Origin: an uncultured Colwellia sp. | GTDB taxonomy: Bacteria > Pseudomonadota > Gammaproteobacteria > Enterobacterales > Alteromonadaceae | Direction of reading: 5' to 3' | Assembly (NCBI GenBank): GCA_913020705.1 | Contig: CAJWBY010000195.1 | Coordinates: 1-7,414, forward strand | Length of the DNA stretch: 7,414 nt | Part shown: piece by piece, positions 1 to 5,266 of the stretch | Layout of the letters: each line of letters begins with the position of its first letter | How positions within the stretch are numbered: position 1 is the stretch's first letter | Translations under genes and position numbers: made by a program | Notes under the pieces: generated by a model | Databases searched by the model: none | What the model was told of the DNA's origin: nothing | Seen by the model: only the letters and a program-made list of their open reading frames with translations

Positions 1-1102
1 CAGATCTTTTCATTGAAGCCCATCCATCGATGAAAAGATAATGGTTCTCTCCCTGTTTTATTATGCTAACTTTTTCAATTCGATGACTTAATGAAGGCCA
101 AAATTTATTTACAAACTTAGGGCCAAGCTTATTCACCTCCCTTTTAAGCCATAACCTAGAACTAGTCTCTATATTCAATACTTTTAAAGTACCTGGAATT
201 AACGGGTGCTTAAAAATAGTAGTTCTTATAGAACGTATTGGAAAAGGCGTTGCCAAAGCTTTCGATAATCTTGTGGACGCTGGACCGTAAGAAGTATTAA
301 TAAATCTAAGTTCATCTACCTGAATTCGATCTGCAATTCTCTGAGCAGTAATAATCTCTTCGTCACTGTCATTATGGGTAAATAGTACATATTTCCAGAT
401 GATTTTAGCTTTAGGATATTTTTTACGAGCATCATCCATAAACTGCACCGACTGTTCGATGTTACCGTTAATCCTATATTTTTCATACGAATCTTGATAC
501 GCACCGTCCACTGAAATAATAATTTCAGTTAAAAAACTCTCTATTAATTTTTTCTCTAGGCTAAAATTACCATTTGTTACTAAGGAAACATCAGCATTTG
601 GATAAGCACTATTTATTAACTTTATGAGCTTGTCTGGTGCAGGATGGTTTAGAGGCTCACCTTGCCCACAAAGTTCAAATCGTTCTACTGAGTAATTTTC
701 TTTAAGTAGGCCTTTTAATAAATTATCTAAGATGTTTTCTGACATTATTAATGGTTTTCTACCAGCCTTTATTTGTGCGACACGAGAGCATCCAGGACAT
801 GCCAAACTGCACAATAGTGAGGGTTCTAGCTGAATCTTTGTTATAGATTTTGATGTAATCATATCCTCCGACTGTCCAGAACGGTAGAAAACACATTTTT
901 CGCATGTTTCTCCCCAAGGAGGTACGTTGGTTGAATGACCTTTACGGATTGCCATATAGTTTGAATTATTAAAAAACACTTTTGGAGAAAAATCTTCAGA
1001 TTGGTTTAATTTACCCAGTAATTTACGTTCTCCATAATCGTCATCGCATCGAATATCACCATTAGATTTAACGTAAAAGTTTTTTAAAATATTACACTGC
1101 AA
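1..1102 (-). CDS. Radical SAM protein with N-terminal SPASM-like cysteines (partial, 3' end beyond left edge)
   Basis: The frame is open for 367 codons from a TTG at 1102-1100 to the left edge, with no stop. I see a radical SAM motif, CSLACPGC (CX3CX2C; Cys98, Cys102, Cys105), which binds the SAM-cleaving 4Fe-4S cluster. It is followed by GQGEPL (146-151, the SAM-binding GGEP-like turn), LVTNG (174-178), ISVDG (196-200) and ELRFINT (264-270), as expected for successive strands of the core barrel. Before the core, Cys3, Gly15 and Cys19 (CX11GX3C) and a CX2C pair (Cys67, Cys70) resemble part of a SPASM/twitch auxiliary cluster site, but placed N-terminally. Residues from about 300 to 367 match no domain I recognise. 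An in-frame TAA at 1114-1112 rules out a longer N-terminus, and AGGA lies six bases before the TTG. The substrate is unknown. The strong terminator at 1308-1337 separates it from the nag genes, so a functional link to them is doubtful. Membership of the superfamily is secure; the reaction is not. Confidence 0.88.
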   Translation of the reverse strand, partial: MQCNILKNFYVKSNGDIRCDDDYGERKLLGKLNQSEDFSPKVFFNNSNYMAIRKGHSTNVPPWGETCEKCVFYRSGQSEDMITSKSITKIQLEPSLLCSLACPGCSRVAQIKAGRKPLIMSENILDNLLKGLLKENYSVERFELCGQGEPLNHPAPDKLIKLINSAYPNADVSLVTNGNFSLEKKLIESFLTEIIISVDGAYQDSYEKYRINGNIEQSVQFMDDARKKYPKAKIIWKYVLFTHNDSDEEIITAQRIADRIQVDELRFINTSYGPASTRLSKALATPFPIRSIRTTIFKHPLIPGTLKVLNIETSSRLWLKREVNKLGPKFVNKFWPSLSHRIEKVSIIKQGENHYLFIDGWASMKRS

Positions 1103-1108
1103 GATATA

Positions 1109-1114
1109 TCCTTA
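1109..1114 (-). promoter_or_regulatory. Ribosome binding site that fixes the TTG start
   Basis: The minus strand reads TAAGGA, with AGGA (1112-1109) six bases before the TTG at 1102. The TAA at 1114-1112 is in frame, so the start must lie downstream of it. The next in-frame ATG (codon 50) has no purine-rich leader and would remove Cys3 and Cys19. Confidence 0.65.
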
Positions 1115-1170
1115 TTTGCTTAATTATTAATGTAAAAATATGAGACTTATTTATTCAGCCCCACAAAAAT

Positions 1171-1199
1171 ATATTAATATCTTTAACCCCTTACATCAA
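1171..1199 (-). promoter_or_regulatory. Candidate sigma-70 promoter for the radical SAM gene
   Basis: On the minus strand TTGATG (1199-1194) is followed after 17 bases by TAATAT (1176-1171). This would give a leader of about 60 bases before the TTG. A second pair in the same place, TTGTTG and TATTAA, is offset by a few bases. The surroundings are AT-rich, so chance matches are likely. The position downstream of the nagP terminator does make a promoter here necessary if the gene is expressed on its own. Confidence 0.3.
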
Positions 1200-1307
1200 C
1201 AATCCAATAAATCTTCAAAGCGCATGTGTTTTACTATTTTTTAGTGAAATGATTAGATTAATATTCTCTTTTTATAATACATTTATATTCGTCACTAAAT
1301 TTCAGGC

Positions 1308-1337
1308 AAAAAAAACCCTGAGTAAAATACTCAGGGT
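1308..1337 (-). terminator. Intrinsic terminator of the nag operon
   Basis: On the minus strand a perfect 10-bp stem, ACCCTGAGTA (1337-1328) and TACTCAGGGT (1324-1315), closes a TTT loop and runs straight into seven further T residues (1314-1308). This is a textbook rho-independent terminator for transcription coming from nagP. The plus-strand side has no T run, so it should not act in the other direction. Confidence 0.92.
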
Positions 1338-1451
1338 CGATCAAGTTAGATCGTTTAACGCACCCTCAACTAGTGAGATCGGATATCCAAACGGATAAAT
1401 TTGTAAAAAATGTCTATAAATATTACGTTTAAAAATTTCCAGAGATTTAAA

Positions 1452-2783
1452 CTACTTCCAGTTTTTTATTTTATGACCTTTCACCGCATAAAATAAGATA
1501 AAACTATATATCGGGATCATCATCCAATAAGCAGATTGACCATTAATAGATTCAGATAGGAGACCGTAAACTAGCGGTAATAATGCTCCACCTGAAATAC
1601 CCATGATTAATAGCGCAGAACCTTTTGATGTGAACTTACCTAACCCTTCTAACGCTAATGGCCAAACAGCAGGCCAAACAATTGCATTAGAAAAACCAAG
1701 TAAAGCAATAAAGGTAATAGTATTAGGCAATGTAGGTATGCCTGACCAACCCCATAAGACTTCTGACACTGAAATACTGCTTGTATCACTAAATACGACG
1801 AGCAATGAAAATATTAAGCCTGTTATCGCTGAAGCTTTTAAAGCAAATTCTTGGGACATTACTCGAGGGATCAGCACAATACCTAACGCATAACCAATCA
1901 GCATAAATGCCATCGTATAAGAAGTGAGTGTCGTTGCATTAGCCACACCTAAATTGGAAGCAAATAGTCCGATAGTGTCTCCGGCAATAACTTCAGCTCC
2001 AACATACACAAAAATAGTTAATGCACCTAAAATCAAGCTAGGAAATTGCATGATTGACGTTTTATCATTTCCGTTTACATCAAGTGTTGCATCTTGACCG
2101 TTATCGTCGTTATCTAGGTCGAGTTCTGGCAGCGACATTTTTTTCATAATACCGGCAAGAATAATAAAAATAATTGCCATACCTATATAAGGGTCAACTA
2201 AGCCGCTGGCCAAACCATCAATAGTCTGTTGGCGTTCAGTTTCAGACATTGCAGCTAAACTTGTCGCTGTCACTCCTGAAAAATCGCCAATAACAATCGC
2301 AGTAAAAACGATAGGTACGATAACCCCGGCACCTTTATTCATTAACCCCATAAACATAATGCGAACAGCAGCACTTTCTATTGGGCCAACTTTTACAACA
2401 TAAGGGTTTGCTGCTGTTTGCAACAACGTTAAACTCGTGCCAATGACGAACTGTGCGATTAAAAACAACCAAAAAAGCTTTGATTGTGCTGCAGGAATAT
2501 AAATTAAAAATCCTACAACCAGCACTAATAATCCAATAACAATACCATTTTTGTAGCCTATTTTTTCTAGGAGGCTAGCTGAAGGTAATGCCATTAATGT
2601 GAAGGCAAAATAGAAAGTCACAGCAATTAATAATGCTTCTGTTTCTGTAAGTTGAAGCACCATTTGCAGATAAGGGACTAATGCACCATTTTGCCAAGTG
2701 ACGAAACCAAAGATGAAAAACAATGCACCTATTATCGCAAGTGGTCCCAGGTTACTTTTTGCTTTCTCTGTTGTCATTTCCAT
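1452..2783 (-). CDS. nagP: N-acetylglucosamine permease NagP (MFS, FucP/FHS family)
   Basis: This inner-membrane transporter of 443 residues probably imports free GlcNAc by proton symport. The sequence is dominated by about twelve hydrophobic segments in two halves. They are joined by a hydrophilic, acidic loop at about 215-243 that holds a run of Asp and Asn residues. Family marks of the FucP/glucose-galactose group are visible: FGFVTWQNGALVPYLQ (25-40), LLQTAANPYV (120-129), YVGAEVIAGDTIG (260-272) and a C-terminal SKGSALLIMGISGGALLP (386-403). The assignment to GlcNAc rather than fucose, glucose or galactose comes from the neighbours, nagA and GlcNAc kinase, as in the Shewanella NagP system. 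The ATG at 2783 is preceded by GAGG five bases away. A second in-frame ATG two codons later is a less well spaced alternative. The gene lies 156 bases after nagA and ends before a strong terminator. It has no full operator of its own in view. Confidence 0.9.
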   Translation of the reverse strand: MEMTTEKAKSNLGPLAIIGALFFIFGFVTWQNGALVPYLQMVLQLTETEALLIAVTFYFAFTLMALPSASLLEKIGYKNGIVIGLLVLVVGFLIYIPAAQSKLFWLFLIAQFVIGTSLTLLQTAANPYVVKVGPIESAAVRIMFMGLMNKGAGVIVPIVFTAIVIGDFSGVTATSLAAMSETERQQTIDGLASGLVDPYIGMAIIFIILAGIMKKMSLPELDLDNDDNGQDATLDVNGNDKTSIMQFPSLILGALTIFVYVGAEVIAGDTIGLFASNLGVANATTLTSYTMAFMLIGYALGIVLIPRVMSQEFALKASAITGLIFSLLVVFSDTSSISVSEVLWGWSGIPTLPNTITFIALLGFSNAIVWPAVWPLALEGLGKFTSKGSALLIMGISGGALLPLVYGLLSESINGQSAYWMMIPIYSFILFYAVKGHKIKNWK

Positions 2784-2939
2784 ATATTCCTCAATATTTA
2801 TTTTGTTATTATTATTAGTTTGATGATTTATATTAATCGGATTACAAGTAACGTAAAACGATGCATTTTAATTTATTATCGCTGTGCTTATCACTTTATA
2901 TTCAAGCGTCTTTTTTCTTATATTTCTGCAAAAAATAAG
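2784..2939 (-). other. nagA-nagP intergenic spacer
   Basis: This spacer of 156 AT-rich bases is longer than the kinase-nagA gap. I see no intrinsic terminator: the only hairpin (CTTAT 2917-2921 with ATAAG 2935-2939) has no T run after it on the minus strand. I also see no complete copy of the palindrome found upstream of the kinase. Read-through from nagA to nagP is therefore likely. An extra internal promoter is possible, but no -35/-10 pair stands out. Confidence 0.5.
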
Positions 2940-4079
2940 CTAATTAACGTTCTTATAAACAGGGTGTCCAGATATCCAAGTAGATTTCACTTTAAAACAC
3001 TCGTCTAGCTCAACAAAATCAGCTTGGCTTCCTATAATTAAACACCCTCGAACATCACTTTGGTTAATGTAATTTGCAGGGTATTTTGAAGCCATTCTTA
3101 GTGCTTCATCTAGCGGTATCTTTAAACCTAAATGTGTATTCTCAACAGCTGTCGCCATATCTAAGACTGAACCGGCTAACTCTCCTGTTGTAGAAGTTAA
3201 CTTGCCATTTTCTAATCTTACTTTTTTTCCTACCAAGTCAAATTCAACATCTGTGGTACCAACCGGAGGCATTGAATCTGTTACTAAGAAAATTGATCCT
3301 GCAGGCTTTATTTTAAGTGCTAATTTACAGCTGTCGTAATCAACATGATGTCCATCAACAATAAGACCACAGCTGGCTTGATCATTTAAAAATGCACAGC
3401 CTGTAACCCCTGGCTTTCTGCCTTGTATTGGCGACATAGCATTATACAAATGCGTAAAACCATCAGCACCCGCATCTAAGGCTTTTTGTGCGGTTTTAAA
3501 GTCTGCATTGGTATGTCCTAAACACACCTTAATACCTAAAGAAACCATGCGAGTAATATCTTCAGCATTAACCGTTTCAGGGGCAAGCGTTACTAATATT
3601 TGACCAATATCTTTACGCTCTAACACCGTCCATTCTTGTGATGAAATAGGACGAATATGCTCTTCAATATGAGCACCTTTTTTCGCGACAGATAAATGAG
3701 GACCTTCAAAATGAATGCCAATAATACCCGGTACTTTTTCTGCTATAGCTTCTGCCATAGCATCCGCAGCCTTTTCCATTACCGTGATTTTATCGGTAAT
3801 AAGGGTTGGCAGCATTGCCGTAGTACCAAATTTTGAATGAGCGGTAATTATTGTTTGAATATTTTTTAAGGAAGGTGAATCGTTAAATAATGCACCTCCA
3901 CCGCCATTAACTTGTAAATCAATAAAACCAGGAACAACAAAACCTTCTAACACATCATCAACTTCAGATGTATTACTATCAAACGCTATGATTTTTCCAT
4001 CACTGATCGTTAACACTTGATCGTCAATATAGCTTTGACCGTCAAATAACTTTTTAACGTGAAGGCGAAATATTGTCAT
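2940..4079 (-). CDS. nagA: N-acetylglucosamine-6-phosphate deacetylase NagA
   Basis: This cytoplasmic metal-dependent amidohydrolase converts GlcNAc-6-phosphate to glucosamine-6-phosphate and acetate. At 379 residues it is close to the 382 of E. coli NagA. The family landmarks appear in order: PGFIDLQVNGGGG (50-62), where Gln and Asn replace the usual HxH as in other NagA proteins; HFEGPHLS (123-130) with the metal ligand Glu125; LGHTNADF (187-194) with His189; THLYNAMSP (209-217) with His210; VDGHHV (241-246) with substrate-contacting His; and LVTDSMPP (265-272) with the catalytic Asp268. No key residue is missing. It lies 72 bases downstream of the kinase and reads in the same direction, consistent with one operon. 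Its start is odd: the ATG at 4079 has no good Shine-Dalgarno, only GGGA about 12 bases upstream. The N-terminal strand pattern still fits this start, and no better one is visible. Confidence 0.96.
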   Translation of the reverse strand: MTIFRLHVKKLFDGQSYIDDQVLTISDGKIIAFDSNTSEVDDVLEGFVVPGFIDLQVNGGGGALFNDSPSLKNIQTIITAHSKFGTTAMLPTLITDKITVMEKAADAMAEAIAEKVPGIIGIHFEGPHLSVAKKGAHIEEHIRPISSQEWTVLERKDIGQILVTLAPETVNAEDITRMVSLGIKVCLGHTNADFKTAQKALDAGADGFTHLYNAMSPIQGRKPGVTGCAFLNDQASCGLIVDGHHVDYDSCKLALKIKPAGSIFLVTDSMPPVGTTDVEFDLVGKKVRLENGKLTSTTGELAGSVLDMATAVENTHLGLKIPLDEALRMASKYPANYINQSDVRGCLIIGSQADFVELDECFKVKSTWISGHPVYKNVN

Positions 4080-4151
4080 AACGATTACTGTTCCCTAAAA
4101 TTTTGATTACTTAACTATTAATTATTTTTAATATTTATGACTAATAACTGA

Positions 4152-5045
4152 TTATCGTAAAGCAAGTTGTTGTTTTGCAAAAATAACAGAACCAACTTCT
4201 GGTGGATGTATCGGGTCATGCAATTGTTGTTGTAGTTCAAGATCCAACCAAGGCTTAATTCTCGGTGTTAAACCACCAATAAGTGAAATTTCAGGTGGAT
4301 CTTGTTTTAATAATTGTTTGGCGACATGGTTAATATAACCAGCACCTTCATTAACAATCTCTAACGCAAGCGCGTCGCCTTCTTCAGCAGAGTCAAAAAC
4401 CAAATTAGCCATACGAGCATAAAATGCTGCAGGTTTTCCTGCTATAACTTCAACTAATTCAACATCATCTTTTACATTGAGTAATGCTAAAACTTTATCA
4501 TTAATTAGCGATGGAGGAATTAGACCATCTAATGATAACAATGCTTGTTTCGCTGCTTGTAAACCAAACCAAGCTCCACTGCCTTTGTCGCCATGAGGAA
4601 AACCATGCGCCCCAACAATATAAGGATGCCCATCAACAAATGAAAAGCCACATGAGCCAGTACCCGTGATCATTACTGCACCGTCTTTACCGTCATGAGC
4701 ACCAAGACAAGCAATCAGTAAATCAGTCGCAAGAAACATATGCTTAAATGGGTGATCCCACTGTGAGATTTTTTCAAACAAAATAGGTAAATTAACGCCA
4801 GCAAGGCCAACACCAGCAACAACATTACCTATTTCACTTTCATCAATACCTGCGTCTTTAAGGGCTAATTTAGCAGATTCCGTAATAGAGTTAATTGCTT
4901 GCTCATATCCATGTAACGGATTAGCAGGACCAGCGATGCCAGTACCGAGTATTTTGTTATCGCCCGACATAACGATAGCTTTGCACTTAGTGCCGCCACC
5001 ATCTATACCTAGGAATATTTCGTTATTGTCACTGCTGCTCAGCAT
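4152..5045 (-). CDS. nagK: N-acetylglucosamine kinase, BadF/BadG/BcrA/BcrD ATPase family
   Basis: This cytoplasmic sugar kinase of 297 residues probably phosphorylates GlcNAc at O6 with ATP. It has the actin/hexokinase fold: phosphate-1 loop FLGIDGGGTKCKA (11-23), VAGVGLAG (76-83), a conserved LATDLLIA (105-112) with Asp108 as likely catalytic base, phosphate-2 loop ITGTGSCGF (126-134), GDKGSGAWFG (152-161) and adenosine-motif-like LIGGLTPRI (255-263). These place it in the BadF/BadG family used for GlcNAc phosphorylation in Shewanella and relatives. It is not the ROK-type NagK of E. coli, so the symbol denotes function, not orthology. The ATG at 5045 is preceded by GAGG five bases away. It is the first gene after the operator-promoter region and is followed by nagA after 72 bases. 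Glucosamine kinase activity is the main alternative, made less likely by the adjacent nagA and nagP. Confidence 0.9.
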   Translation of the reverse strand: MLSSSDNNEIFLGIDGGGTKCKAIVMSGDNKILGTGIAGPANPLHGYEQAINSITESAKLALKDAGIDESEIGNVVAGVGLAGVNLPILFEKISQWDHPFKHMFLATDLLIACLGAHDGKDGAVMITGTGSCGFSFVDGHPYIVGAHGFPHGDKGSGAWFGLQAAKQALLSLDGLIPPSLINDKVLALLNVKDDVELVEVIAGKPAAFYARMANLVFDSAEEGDALALEIVNEGAGYINHVAKQLLKQDPPEISLIGGLTPRIKPWLDLELQQQLHDPIHPPEVGSVIFAKQQLALR

Positions 5046-5126
5046 GTAGACCTCATGTCTTTATATTTATTATTTTAGAAACTCGTTAGTGATTTACGTT
5101 GAGTTACTAAAATGTAATCTGATTTC

Positions 5127-5155
5127 ATCTTAACCATAAATGACAGCGTTGTCAT
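5127..5155 (-). promoter_or_regulatory. Candidate sigma-70 promoter of the kinase-nagA-nagP operon
   Basis: On the minus strand ATGACA (5155-5150) and TAAGAT (5132-5127) are separated by 17 bases. That puts the transcription start near 5120 and gives a leader of about 75 bases before the kinase ATG. The -35 hexamer is itself one arm of the palindrome at 5136-5159, so a bound repressor would block it. The upstream side is very AT-rich (5160-5190). The boxes are imperfect and other AT-rich pairs exist nearby. Confidence 0.5.
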
Positions 5156-5159
5156 TTAT
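5136..5159. promoter_or_regulatory. Probable NagR-type (LacI family) operator
   Basis: A 24-bp palindrome centred between 5147 and 5148 has eleven of twelve base pairs symmetrical. Only the pair 5146/5149 breaks the symmetry. The core ATGACAGCGTTGTCAT has the central CG typical of LacI-family operators. From memory it agrees with the site reported for NagR of Shewanella and related Alteromonadales (AATGACA, N, CG, N, TGTCATT). Its place over the candidate -35 box suggests repression in the absence of a GlcNAc-derived inducer. The regulator gene is not in the window. Confidence 0.8.
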
Positions 5160-5197
5160 TTTTTTAGTAAAAATGAATTATTTTTATTCGAGTCCAT

Positions 5198-5251
5198 CAA
5201 ATAAATAAACAACAGGCTGATTCTGCTAGATATTCCACATTATCAGCCTGT
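5198..5251 (-). terminator. Probable intrinsic terminator of the hexosaminidase gene
   Basis: On the minus strand, 15 bases after the GH20 stop codon, ACAGGCTGAT (5251-5242) and ATCAGCCTGT (5221-5212) form a perfect 10-bp stem with a 20-base loop. It is followed by the interrupted T tract TGTTTATTTATTT. The long loop and broken T run make it weaker than the one at 1308-1337. Its position supports separate transcription of the hexosaminidase and the kinase operon. Confidence 0.65.
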
Positions 5252-5266
5252 GGGTTCAACCGTAAA

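Larger units (their letters stand above)
1103..1451. other. Intergenic region between nagP and the radical SAM gene
   Basis: This 349-base stretch has no convincing coding frame on either strand. It holds the nagP terminator (1308-1337), a candidate promoter (1171-1199) and the ribosome binding site of the radical SAM gene. The 114 bases between the nagP stop and the terminator show only a small imperfect hairpin (CGATC 1338-1342 with GATCG 1349-1353) and nothing I can name. Confidence 0.6.

Noticed and set aside
316..504. Minus-strand 62-residue frame
   Set aside because: It overlaps the radical SAM gene in another frame, and the long frame carries the recognisable motifs.
1338..1353. Small inverted repeat CGATC/GATCG next to the nagP terminator
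   Set aside because: Only five base pairs and no T tract; the adjacent 10-bp stem with seven T residues explains termination.
1603..1893. Plus-strand 96-residue frame
   Set aside because: Antisense to nagP, with no ribosome binding site or recognisable domain.
2883..2898. Possible CRP site upstream of nagP (plus strand TGTGCTTATCACTT)
   Set aside because: The GTG and CAC halves are only five bases apart on the minus strand, not the spacing of a TGTGA-N6-TCACA site.
2917..2939. Hairpin immediately after the nagA stop as terminator
   Set aside because: Short AT stem with a mismatch and no T run following on the minus strand; it is followed by A residues instead.
2691..3008. Plus-strand 105-residue frame across the nagA-nagP spacer
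   Set aside because: It overlaps the start of nagP and the end of nagA on the opposite strand, and its composition (Ile, Tyr, Phe, Arg rich) is what AT-rich noncoding DNA gives.
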